The notes beneath the pieces are model-generated. The model was not told the DNA's origin. It ran no database searches and saw only the letters and a program-made list of their open reading frames with translations. Made by a program: the position numbers and the translations under genes. A stretch of 5,677 nt of DNA. Source: Bacillota bacterium. Its GTDB lineage: Bacteria; Bacillota; Bacilli; Paenibacillales; NBRC-103111. The DNA lies in assembly GCA_023391955.1 (NCBI GenBank), contig JAEWAA010000600.1, forward strand, positions 1 through 5,677. Reading direction: 5' to 3'. Shown here piece by piece: positions 1-5,677 of this stretch; the first letter of the stretch is position 1, and the number at the start of each line of letters is the position of its first letter.

Positions 1-852
1 AACGGGTACAGGGCCAAGCAGGATTTTCTGAATGGAAAAATCGGCATTTATCTGGATCAGTTCAATGTCCCGTTCGCCTTCTATACAGATTTCTATCTGC
101 CTCTCAAAAAAAATGTGCCGGATGCTCAAATTGATGTTATTCCGTATCCGGTCACGCCGGTAGGGCAATTCAATCCCATCTTCGTCAACCCGATCCAGAT
201 GACCGCAGTGGTCAATGCCCAAACCCAAAATCCGGAGGCAGTGATGAAATATGTGGACTTTGCCTCATCGGAGGAATTTATGAAGACCATGTATTTCGGC
301 ATCGAGGGAATCCACAGACAAACGCAGTCCGGCGGCTGCCCCAAGATAACGGATATGGATAAATTGCGCAAGGAGTTTAATTTCGGTGCCGGGGATTTCG
401 GCATGCTGACCTCTCCGACTCTTTCGGGAGCTTGTTATTACAGCAAGGAGAAGCTGGACGACAAAGAGCCGCTGCAGCGGTATGTGAAAGGGATGTTCGA
501 GCGGAACTCGGACTATGTGAACTTCGATCTGGAGGTGGCCGGTCCCACTCATGCAGAGCAGCTGCCGCAGCCTCCCCAGGAGATCCAGGCCATCCTGGAC
601 CAAACCAGCAGACATGTGAGTGTTGACGGGGATATCTGGATGAAGGCTATTTTGACTCCGAATTTTTCAACCCTTGAAGCCCGCCGGGAGGCGGAGGAGA
701 TGTGGAAGCAAGCCGGCGGGAGCCATGTGGATGAGTGGTACCGCAGCTACTATGCCAATAACAGAGGCGATTTGATTATGACGGAGGATATCTACCAGAT
801 ATTCAGGGAACAGCGGGCCTTCCAGAAAAAAAACCGTGCGGGTGCGGGCTAA
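1..852 (+). CDS. Extracellular solute-binding protein (family 1, LplA/YtcQ-like), C-terminal part
   Basis: The frame is open from the first base to TAA at 850-852, giving 283 residues. The start and the N-terminal lipoprotein signal lie outside the window, and a GTG at 115 is internal. Family members run about 500-560 residues, so roughly the C-terminal half is present. Features typical of Paenibacillus-type sugar-binding lipoproteins are visible: FLNGKIGIY near residue 9, NPEAVMKYVDF at about 77-87, FGIEGIH at 99-105, and MWKQAGG at 234-240. Such proteins sit outside the membrane and deliver a sugar, oligosaccharide or similar solute to an ABC importer; the ligand cannot be told from this fragment. 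No permease or ATPase gene follows. Partner permeases, if linked, must be upstream, which is common in this group. The gene ends in a strong terminator that overlaps its stop codon. The solute-binding assignment is firm; the subfamily name is by resemblance only. Confidence 0.88.
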   Translation, partial: NGYRAKQDFLNGKIGIYLDQFNVPFAFYTDFYLPLKKNVPDAQIDVIPYPVTPVGQFNPIFVNPIQMTAVVNAQTQNPEAVMKYVDFASSEEFMKTMYFGIEGIHRQTQSGGCPKITDMDKLRKEFNFGAGDFGMLTSPTLSGACYYSKEKLDDKEPLQRYVKGMFERNSDYVNFDLEVAGPTHAEQLPQPPQEIQAILDQTSRHVSVDGDIWMKAILTPNFSTLEARREAEEMWKQAGGSHVDEWYRSYYANNRGDLIMTEDIYQIFREQRAFQKKNRAGAG

Positions 853-884
853 ACCGGGCAATGCCTGGTTTGGCCTGTTTTTTT
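845..884 (+). terminator. Intrinsic terminator of the solute-binding protein gene
   Basis: Bases 845-859 pair with 863-877 in an uninterrupted 15-bp stem with three G-U wobbles (846/876, 850/872, 856/866) and an AAT loop at 860-862. Seven T residues follow at once (878-884). The stop codon TAA (850-852) lies within the 5' arm. The terminator isolates the upstream unit from the repressor gene downstream. Confidence 0.9.
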
Positions 885-912
885 GGATTCGCAGCTAGGA
901 TGACAGCAGGCA

Positions 913-941
913 TTGACAGTGGTTTAGACCGCCTTTATAAT
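913..941 (+). promoter_or_regulatory. Sigma-A promoter of the tetR-hydrolase unit
   Basis: TTGACA (913-918) and TATAAT (936-941) both match the vegetative consensus exactly, with an optimal 17-base spacer. Transcription should start near 947-949, giving a leader of about 38 bases before the ATG at 986. A promoter this strong makes sense if it is normally held down by a repressor, and a palindrome begins at its last base. Confidence 0.92.
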
Positions 942-960
942 TGACTTAAAATTAAGTCAA
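941..960 (+). promoter_or_regulatory. Candidate TetR operator (perfect inverted repeat)
   Basis: The half-sites TTGACTTAA (941-949) and TTAAGTCAA (952-960) are exact reverse complements separated by AA. The repeat begins on the last base of the -10 box and covers the expected transcription start, so a dimer bound here would block RNA polymerase. Its size and placement fit autoregulation by the TetR-family protein encoded 25 bases downstream. That this particular repressor binds it is inferred from position. Confidence 0.82.
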
Positions 961-985
961 ACAATAAACCGGAAGGGAGCGGCCT

Positions 986-1723
986 ATGTCACCACGGAAA
1001 AAAGAGCAGAATGAGCAGGTGCGCCAGGCGCGGAAGCAGGAAATTCTGGATGCGGCTTTAAGCGTGTATGTGCGCCTGGGGTATAACGGCACGGATATGG
1101 ATATTGTGGCTGCAGAGGCCGGATTGGCCAAGGGGCTGATGTATTATTACTTCAAAACCAAGCGGGAGCTGTTCCGGGCCATGTTCGAGGAGGTTATGGA
1201 GAAGGCCATGGCGTTTCATCACCGGTTTGCTGCGGAATGCGATGGACTCGGTCCGGTAGAATGGCTGGCTGCGTATACCTGGCGGATGTTCGGACTGGCG
1301 GGGAGTGATCCCCGGGTGATCCAGTTTTCCATGCGGCTGCCCTTCGACGCACATGCGGTATTCGGCCCTGACCAGTGGCAGGAGGGGATGAAACGGTCCG
1401 CCGTTCATCTGGAGGCGATTGCCGCTGCCATCGGCAAAGGTGTGGAGCAGGGGGAAATCCGCCGGGTTGATCCGGTGTTTGCCGCCAACTGCTTCTGGAC
1501 GGTCTATGTGGCCAATCTGTTCCAGTTTACCCGGATGATTGGCGCGGAGGCTGCGGGCCAGCAAGCCCCCTCCCAGCGTGAGGACAGCAGTATGGCGGAA
1601 GCGGCCGGAGAGGTAGCAGCCTTTTGCTTCGGTGGGCTGGGAGTGCCGGAGGAGCGGTGGAGGCCGGCTTTGAGCCGGGCGATAGAGTCTATGGGAGCCG
1701 AAAGGGGCGCGGCAGAGGAATGA
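986..1723 (+). CDS. TetR/AcrR-family transcriptional repressor
   Basis: The protein has 245 residues. The ATG is fixed by a strong ribosome site, GGAAGGGAG (971-979), six bases upstream. The N-terminus is the canonical TetR DNA-binding domain. A basic opening MSPRKKEQ leads into helix 1 (about 17-33, EILDAALSVYVRLGYNGT). The helix-turn-helix follows at 38-63, with AAEAGLAKG and the family signature YYYFKTKRELF. The remaining 180 residues are the variable helical ligand-binding and dimerisation domain, whose ligand cannot be read from sequence. The protein is slightly longer than the common 190-220 residues, with a polar stretch near 190-205 that is probably a loop between helices. It most likely represses its own operon through the inverted repeat at 941-960 and is relieved by a small molecule. 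Its TGA overlaps the hydrolase ATG, so the two proteins are probably made together. The family call is secure; target and inducer are inference. Confidence 0.95.
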   Translation: MSPRKKEQNEQVRQARKQEILDAALSVYVRLGYNGTDMDIVAAEAGLAKGLMYYYFKTKRELFRAMFEEVMEKAMAFHHRFAAECDGLGPVEWLAAYTWRMFGLAGSDPRVIQFSMRLPFDAHAVFGPDQWQEGMKRSAVHLEAIAAAIGKGVEQGEIRRVDPVFAANCFWTVYVANLFQFTRMIGAEAAGQQAPSQREDSSMAEAAGEVAAFCFGGLGVPEERWRPALSRAIESMGAERGAAEE

Positions 1724-2628
1724 AGATATTTAAATCGGAAGCGGGCCGGCAGCAGGTATGGGAATCTTATGACCAACTGTTGAAGCAATGGGGTGTGGAG
1801 GTGGAGGAATCGGACCTGGAGACCTCCTTCGGGAGCACCCATATTATCCGGGCGGGCAGCCGCGACCTGCCTTCATTGCTTTTATTTCACGGCGTCGGGG
1901 ACAACTCTGCTCTGATGTGGGTGTACAATGCCCGGGAGCTGGCGGAGCACTTTCATCTCATTGCCGTGGACACCATCGGGGGCCCGGGCAAAAGCCGCCC
2001 CAATGAACGCTATAAGAGGCAGGGAATGGACCACAAGCTCTGGTTCGGGGAGCTGCTGGACGGTCTGGGAGTGGAGCAGGCTTATGCCGCCGGTGTTTCC
2101 ATGGGATGTCTTCTGGTGCAGATTTTGCTGGTTGCATGGCCGGACAGAATCAAGGGGATCGTCGGAATGGCCGGGCTTCCTTCGCTGCAGAGTGTGAAGA
2201 GCAATCCTCTCCGCTCCATGACCGTATTTTTACCGGAGGCGTTGTTTCCCACGGAGAAGAATATCCGGAAACTGCTATTGAAGCTGTCCGGCTCCAACGC
2301 TTCTGTATTTACGGAGAATGAGCTGATCATGCGCCACTACGGCCAGCTTCTCCGCCACTTCAACAAAATGGCCATGACCAAACATCCGCAGAAGCGGTTC
2401 ACGGCGGAGGAGGGCGCTATTTTCACCGACAGGGCTGTGTTCCTGGTGGGGGATAAGGATAAGATCGCTTATTTTCCAGGCTGCGGGCAGGTTTTGGAGG
2501 CGCTGGGGATTCCCCACGAAATTCTGCCGGATACGGGGCATGGGATTAATCATGAGCAGGCGGATTGGGTCAATCAGAGCATCATTAAAAATTTGCGACA
2601 TTTTGGAGCAAAAATTGTTTCGCAATGA
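1720..2628 (+). CDS. Alpha/beta-hydrolase fold protein, translationally coupled to tetR
   Basis: The protein has 302 residues. The start chosen is the ATG at 1720, which overlaps the repressor's TGA in an ATGA junction. The frame is open further upstream, but that part lies inside the tetR coding region. AAAGGGG (1701-1707) or GAGG (1715-1718) may help, but re-initiation after the stop seems the main route. The catalytic layout is complete: the oxyanion HG motif at 57-58 (LLLFHGVGDN), the nucleophile elbow G-V-S-M-G with Ser127, the acid at Asp247 (VGDKDKI; Asp245 is the alternative), and His274 in DTGHGINHE. A lid-like helical insert lies at about 155-235. There is no signal peptide, so it should act in the cytoplasm. 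Members include esterases, lipases, lactonases and C-C hydrolases; nothing here fixes the substrate. Control by the adjacent TetR suggests the substrate or its product is the inducer. No terminator follows before 2800. Confidence 0.92.
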   Translation: MKIFKSEAGRQQVWESYDQLLKQWGVEVEESDLETSFGSTHIIRAGSRDLPSLLLFHGVGDNSALMWVYNARELAEHFHLIAVDTIGGPGKSRPNERYKRQGMDHKLWFGELLDGLGVEQAYAAGVSMGCLLVQILLVAWPDRIKGIVGMAGLPSLQSVKSNPLRSMTVFLPEALFPTEKNIRKLLLKLSGSNASVFTENELIMRHYGQLLRHFNKMAMTKHPQKRFTAEEGAIFTDRAVFLVGDKDKIAYFPGCGQVLEALGIPHEILPDTGHGINHEQADWVNQSIIKNLRHFGAKIVSQ

Positions 2629-2646
2629 TACATATTGTGTTAGAAT
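2615..2646 (+). promoter_or_regulatory. Possible extended -10 promoter for the surface-protein leader
   Basis: TAGAAT (2641-2646) differs from the -10 consensus at one base and is preceded by TG-T (2638-2640), forming an extended -10 element. The -35 region is weak: TTGTTT at 2615-2620 is 20 bases away, and TTTCGC at 2618-2623 has the right spacing but poor sequence. Extended -10 promoters tolerate this. Transcription would begin near 2653, just before the structured leader. The element overlaps the end of the hydrolase gene. Confidence 0.5.
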
Positions 2647-2661
2647 TAAATAGACAGTTAT

Positions 2662-2790
2662 GCTGCGATACCCGCTGCACCGAAGACGGATGAAATGTCG
2701 GAGAAGGCCCTCAAACCGGCTTTGCCGGTTTCGAGGCTTCCATAACACATCCGGCCTGAGGCTAGGACCATGTTATTTCAGGGTAGCAGC
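2662..2790 (+). ncRNA. Structured 5' leader RNA, candidate riboswitch or attenuator aptamer (class not recognised)
   Basis: A long-range stem closes the element: GCTGC (2662-2666) pairs with GCAGC (2786-2790), and TACCC (2669-2673) pairs with GGGTA (2781-2785). The ten base pairs are broken only by a two-base GA bulge on the 5' side. Three hairpins fit inside. The first is short, with GACG (2685-2688) on TGTC (2696-2699). The second is long (2703-2740), its core AAACCGGC (2713-2720) pairing with GCCGGTTT (2724-2731) over a TTT loop and extended by two bulged 4-bp segments. The third pairs ATAACA (2742-2747) with TGTTAT (2771-2776) and encloses TCC/GGA and GCC/GGC helices. An intrinsic terminator follows nine bases later and the ribosome site lies about 80 bases downstream, as in transcription-attenuating riboswitches. 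I looked for the cores of c-di-GMP-I, TPP, SAM-I, cobalamin, T-box and c-di-AMP (ydaO) elements from memory and did not find them. The pairing is seen in the sequence; the regulatory role is inference. Confidence 0.6.
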
Positions 2791-2799
2791 TTCTTCTTT

Positions 2800-2836
2800 G
2801 GCATATGGAATATTTCTGTTCCGTGTGCCTTTTTTT
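2800..2836 (+). terminator. Intrinsic terminator upstream of the surface-protein gene
   Basis: GGCATATGGAA (2800-2810) pairs fully with TTCCGTGTGCC (2819-2829), 11 bp with two G-U wobbles, over an eight-base loop. Seven T residues follow (2830-2836). It ends 49 bases before the TTG start of the next gene and 208 bases after the hydrolase stop. It may simply end the tetR-hydrolase transcript. Its place directly after a closed RNA domain suggests it is instead, or also, a conditional terminator for the downstream gene. Confidence 0.88.
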
Positions 2837-2866
2837 GTACATAAATGCATATTGTTGTTACTATTA

Positions 2867-2874
2867 GAAAGGAG
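2867..2874 (+). promoter_or_regulatory. Ribosome binding site deciding a TTG start
   Basis: GAAAGGAG (2867-2874) is a near-complete anti-Shine-Dalgarno match lying 11 bases before TTG at 2886. An in-frame GTG at 2874 overlaps the site itself and cannot be the start. The ATG at 2934 is too far away and would remove the basic part of the signal peptide. Confidence 0.8.
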
Positions 2875-2885
2875 TGAATACTAGC

Positions 2886-2999
2886 TTGAGACAGAAACGA
2901 AAATCAGAACGAATCAGCCGGGTTTCCTTAACGATGATCTGCATGATGCTGCTCCAGATGCTGCTGCAGCCCTTCTCCGGCTTCAGCTTTGCGGAGGCG
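2886..2999 (+). other. Signal peptide coding segment of the surface protein
   Basis: These 38 codons encode a tripartite Sec signal: six Arg/Lys residues among the first 12, a long hydrophobic stretch rich in Met and Leu (about 13-35), and an A-E-A motif before the predicted cut at residue 38/39. There is no lipobox cysteine near the cut, so type I signal peptidase is expected. Its presence supports the TTG start. Confidence 0.82.
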
Positions 3000-5677
3000 G
3001 CGGAGCCTATTGAGGGCTTCAGTATGTTCAAAACGGCGGATAAAACGGAGGTCCAGGTTGGCGAGGAGTTTTATTACACCATCTCCTTCCAGGCCGACAG
3101 CCCCACCGCCGTAGGCAAGGATATCAAGATTGAGGATGTTCTGCCGCCCGAGCTCCAGCTGATTACACCGCCCCCCGGCTGGACCACCAACGGGCAGACG
3201 CTTACGACCTACGTGGGCCCCAGCTATTCCTTCCGGCTGGAATCCGGCTCCAGTGCCGTCCACCAGTTTAAGGTGAAGGTGCGGCCTACGGGCAAGGCCT
3301 CCCCGGTAACGGCAGTTAACACAGTGGTGGCCACGGATTTAAGCGAGCCGGGACACCGTACGGAAGCAAGCGCATCCGTTGTTATCAAGGCGGATCCCAA
3401 CCCTTCCACCCCAACACCCACCCCGTCTCCTACCCCTGTGGAGGCAACCTACAGCCGGTGGGAAACCTTCAAAACCCAGTTTACAGGCTATGATCCTTCC
3501 GTTCCGATTATCGGCGGACCCGTTACATATAAGGTGGGAATCAAAGGTACGGCAGGCACCAATGGCTCCGGCACCCTGAATGATATCCAGCTGGTGGACC
3601 AATTGCCCTGGACTCTGCCGCCGGATGTAAAGGTCACCTTTCCCAATGCGGCTCCCGGAGGCAGCACCCGTGTGTACGATGAAGCAGCCAACACGGTGAC
3701 GTGGAGTGTATACAGCTTAAACGCGGGCCAGACCTTCGAGGATACGATTCAGGTGAATTTCCCGGAATATTACGGCTATGCGGTGTATTCCCCTGTTGAT
3801 CAGGTTAACACCGTGACCCTGGCCACCTACAGTGTTACCGGAAACGGTACGGTTGGCGGCACCACCAGCTCGGTTACGGCCAAATTCGGCCCTCCGGTAG
3901 CGGCGGCTCCTTCCCTGTCCAAATCTGTGCAATACGATTTCCGCTATCCCGGCCAATGGCAGTCTTACACCATCAGCGGTATTGCCAATGTGGTGGAGAA
4001 TGCCAACAGCGCCTTGACCGATGTGGTGCTGGTGGACCGTGTGCCTGCGGAAATGGATTTGACCTCCGTTACAGTGCCTGCAGGCTTGAGCACACTTGAA
4101 TTCGAAACCAGTGCGGCACCCGGGGTATGGAAGCCTGCCACAGGCGTCAATCCTAACGGTCCGGCGAGGGCCATCTCTATCGGCAGCGGTGTGGGCAGCC
4201 CCATCCGCTTGACGGGAGATGAATATCTCACCGGCTTGAAGTGGACCTTCGCCAAGCTGGAGGCAGGTAAAACCATTGCGCCTATCACTCTGGAGGGCAA
4301 GGTTCGGGAACGTAATCCCAGAACCTCGGCGCCCATTGTCCACGGCACAACGGTGACGAACCATGCTTTGCTGGATTATAAGCTGCTGGATCCGGTGAAC
4401 CCCGGAACAGTGCTGCAAGGTGAACAAAAAACCGCCAGCGCCAGCTTCAAGATTAACGAGCCCAAACCTTGGCTGACAGTTGACAAAACTTTTGCCACCA
4501 ATATGACTTACGGGCCTCTGAATCACGTGCCTTTTACTATTAAGGTAGGCAATGATCTGAAGGCCACCGGCCCTTATCATAATCCGGTTATCTATGATGT
4601 GTTACCTGCAGAATTCGACTATTACACCGACCCGCTGATTGCCGATCCGGCAGCTGCCCTGGCCCAATCCTACAAGCTGGTAGGCGCCCCGGCAGGGCTG
4701 GCGAAGCCCAAGCTGGAGATTCTGCCTCCCGCTTCTGCATCTTCCGCTTATGCGGGCAGAACCCTTGTGAAGTGGTATTGGGATGAACCGGTAAAGCTGA
4801 ACCCGGGCGAAAGCTTCCAGCTGACCTATACGGCCAAGGTTAAAGCCGGCACCGAGCAGAACAGCGCGGGGTATGCCAATAATGTCTTTATTACCACAGC
4901 CCAACCGGCTACATTCTGGTATAACGGCGATCCCGACCTGGATGGTCCGGTGCAGGGCGGTCCGAATGACCGGGAGCGTTGGGAGCAGGTGCACGGAGCC
5001 ATCGCCAATCCCAATCTGCCCTCCGCCAGCAATTACGGATTTTATGTGCATGACCAGGCACTGGTTCCGATTGTGAAGGTGGCGCTGGTTCAGTCCACCA
5101 AGTGGAACAGGGGAGATCTGGATCCGGTATTTGTGGCCAGCGACAGCCCCTCCTATGTGGGAGCCCCTGCTGTACCAGTGCTTCCCGTGGATACGCCGGT
5201 AACGCCGCCCTATACGGAGTTCCCGCGCTACAGCGTGAGCTTCGAGGGAGGCACAGCCGACTACAAGGTGGTCATCCGCAACAGCGGCAACACCCGTCTG
5301 GGCAAAATCGATGTGCTGGATATTCTTCCCTATGTGGGCGACGCGGCACTTCGGGTATCGGGTACGGGACTTAGCCCCCGCGGCTCCCAATGGCGGCCCA
5401 ATCTGGCAGAGGTGCCCCCCTCCGGGATGAAGACCTTTACGTCATCTGCGGCCACCGGAAGCAAAACGGTTCAGTTCAATCTGAATACCTTCTACAGCAA
5501 ATCCACGGACCAGGATAAGGTGGTCAATTTCACCAACGCCTCCGGCGGCAAAACCGGCTGGGTTCCTCAAGCTGATTTTACCAGCAGCGATTTGTCGGAT
5601 ATCCGGTCCCTGTATTTCGAGATCAGCAACATTACCGGCAGCGACGGCGGTCCGGGCTTGAAGGCCGGCGATTACAT
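2886..5677 (+). CDS. Large secreted surface protein with tandem DUF11-like repeats, 5' part
   Basis: The frame runs from TTG at 2886 to the window edge without a stop: 930 complete codons, C-terminus missing. Residues 1-38 form a Sec signal peptide: basic n-region RQKRKSER, hydrophobic core about 13-35, probable cleavage after AEA at 36-38. The mature part is a chain of Ig-like beta-sandwich domains resembling the DUF11 / conserved-repeat (TIGR01451) family. They span about 46-170, 189-336, 343-524, 527-673 and 730 onward. Each has a D-x-(L/V)-P signature: DVLP at Asp84, DQLP at 238, DRVP at 384, DVLP at 571, and DILPYVGD at 812. Domains 1 and 2 are joined by a Pro/Thr/Ser linker (171-184). 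Such proteins are stalk-like adhesins or cell-surface scaffolds; SLH repeats or a sortase signal would be expected in the missing end. No enzymatic domain is visible. Expression is probably controlled by the structured leader and terminator just upstream. The secreted repeat-protein call is strong; the adhesin role is inference. Confidence 0.87.
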   Translation, partial: MRQKRKSERISRVSLTMICMMLLQMLLQPFSGFSFAEAAEPIEGFSMFKTADKTEVQVGEEFYYTISFQADSPTAVGKDIKIEDVLPPELQLITPPPGWTTNGQTLTTYVGPSYSFRLESGSSAVHQFKVKVRPTGKASPVTAVNTVVATDLSEPGHRTEASASVVIKADPNPSTPTPTPSPTPVEATYSRWETFKTQFTGYDPSVPIIGGPVTYKVGIKGTAGTNGSGTLNDIQLVDQLPWTLPPDVKVTFPNAAPGGSTRVYDEAANTVTWSVYSLNAGQTFEDTIQVNFPEYYGYAVYSPVDQVNTVTLATYSVTGNGTVGGTTSSVTAKFGPPVAAAPSLSKSVQYDFRYPGQWQSYTISGIANVVENANSALTDVVLVDRVPAEMDLTSVTVPAGLSTLEFETSAAPGVWKPATGVNPNGPARAISIGSGVGSPIRLTGDEYLTGLKWTFAKLEAGKTIAPITLEGKVRERNPRTSAPIVHGTTVTNHALLDYKLLDPVNPGTVLQGEQKTASASFKINEPKPWLTVDKTFATNMTYGPLNHVPFTIKVGNDLKATGPYHNPVIYDVLPAEFDYYTDPLIADPAAALAQSYKLVGAPAGLAKPKLEILPPASASSAYAGRTLVKWYWDEPVKLNPGESFQLTYTAKVKAGTEQNSAGYANNVFITTAQPATFWYNGDPDLDGPVQGGPNDRERWEQVHGAIANPNLPSASNYGFYVHDQALVPIVKVALVQSTKWNRGDLDPVFVASDSPSYVGAPAVPVLPVDTPVTPPYTEFPRYSVSFEGGTADYKVVIRNSGNTRLGKIDVLDILPYVGDAALRVSGTGLSPRGSQWRPNLAEVPPSGMKTFTSSAATGSKTVQFNLNTFYSKSTDQDKVVNFTNASGGKTGWVPQADFTSSDLSDIRSLYFEISNITGSDGGPGLKAGDY
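3021..5677 (+). repeat. At least five divergent DUF11-like domain repeats (protein level)
   Basis: Approximate units are 3021-3395, 3450-3893, 3912-4457, 4464-4904 and 5073 to the end, the last incomplete. They share a pattern rather than DNA identity. In units 1-4 an early strand carries Lys (FKTADK, TFKTQ, LSKSV, VDKTF). A central D-x-(L/V)-P turn is present in all five. A late strand with Asn occurs in units 1-4 (AVNTVV, QVNTVT, TVTNHA, YANNVF). Unit lengths differ (about 125 to 182 residues), so these are old duplications or mixed subtypes, not recent copies. The segment 4905-5072 between units 4 and 5 holds a Gly/Asp/Pro-rich stretch (DPDLDGPVQGGPNDRE) of unclear fold. Confidence 0.65.
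3396..3437 (+). other. Pro/Thr/Ser-rich linker coding segment
   Basis: Fourteen codons encode alternating Pro with Thr or Ser (residues 171-184), a low-complexity extended linker between the first and second beta-sandwich domains. Linkers of this type are common in secreted Firmicute proteins and can be O-glycosylated; glycosylation is not shown by the sequence. Confidence 0.75.

Noticed and set aside
115..117. GTG as the start of the solute-binding protein
   Set aside because: The frame is open to base 1 with family-like sequence (FLNGKIGIY) upstream, so this is an internal Val codon of a truncated gene.
1624..1719. Upstream extension of the hydrolase start to a TTG at 1624
   Set aside because: It would overlap tetR by about 100 bases and add a Gly/Arg-rich tail unlike the fold. 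The ATGA overlap at 1720 is the natural start.
2653..2790. c-di-GMP-I (GEMM) riboswitch in the leader
   Set aside because: CCGGCCTGAGG at 2751-2761 resembles part of the GEMM core, but the conserved GGGCAAACC and CGCAAAG segments and the GAAA-tetraloop hairpin are absent, and three hairpins rather than two fit inside the closing stem.
2835..2864. Promoter between the terminator and the surface gene (TTGTAC and TACTAT)
   Set aside because: Both hexamers are weak (3/6 and 4/6) and the start would fall inside the ribosome site, giving an unusable transcript.
2660..2884. Small 74-codon + strand frame in the leader, possible leader peptide
   Set aside because: There is no ribosome site before its ATG, its codons span the paired RNA stems and the terminator, and the product is an unlikely Arg/Cys/Phe/Leu mixture.
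3717..4580. Long open frame on the minus strand, 287 codons
   Set aside because: It is the antisense shadow of the surface-protein gene. The + frame has a signal peptide, a ribosome site and recognisable repeats, while the minus frame has no recognisable domain. GC-rich third positions explain the lack of stops.
4602..5390. Second long minus-strand frame, 262 codons
   Set aside because: Same reason: antisense to a continuous + strand reading frame with clear DUF11-like motifs, no ribosome site and no recognisable family.

Overview
The window reads as a stretch of chromosome from a Gram-positive, moderately GC-rich Firmicute, most likely Paenibacillus or a close relative. The grounds are an LplA/YtcQ-like sugar-type solute-binding protein, strong AGGAG-type ribosome sites, a TTG start, consensus sigma-A promoter elements, U-tract intrinsic terminators, and a large secreted protein built from DUF11-like repeats. 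The genus is an inference from gene style and was not tested by any search. All supported genes lie on the + strand.

Layout. (1) Positions 1-852 hold the C-terminal half of an extracellular solute-binding protein. It ends inside a 15-bp terminator stem that contains its own stop codon (845-884). (2) A consensus -35/-10 promoter (913-941) abuts a perfect 9-bp inverted repeat (941-960). These lead into a two-gene unit: a TetR/AcrR-type repressor (986-1723) and an alpha/beta-hydrolase (1720-2628), joined by a 4-base ATGA overlap. The inverted repeat covers the expected transcription start and is the obvious candidate TetR operator. The unit therefore looks like a self-regulated switch for a hydrolase of unknown substrate. 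(3) Between 2629 and 2885 lies a non-coding leader. It holds a possible extended -10 promoter, a compact multi-hairpin RNA closed by a long-range 10-bp stem (2662-2790), a strong intrinsic terminator (2800-2836), and then a ribosome site. This is the usual order of a riboswitch or attenuator, but I could not match it to a known class. (4) From a TTG start at 2886 an open frame runs off the window end. It encodes at least 930 residues of a secreted protein with a signal peptide, a Pro/Thr linker and at least five divergent DUF11-like beta-sandwich repeats. No stop codon interrupts it.

How the parts work together: the solute-binding protein and the TetR-hydrolase pair are separate transcription units, divided by the terminator at 845-884. 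The surface protein appears to be controlled separately through its structured leader, because any read-through from the hydrolase would have to pass the same terminator. The most interesting item is this leader: a candidate cis-regulatory RNA in front of a giant surface protein gene.
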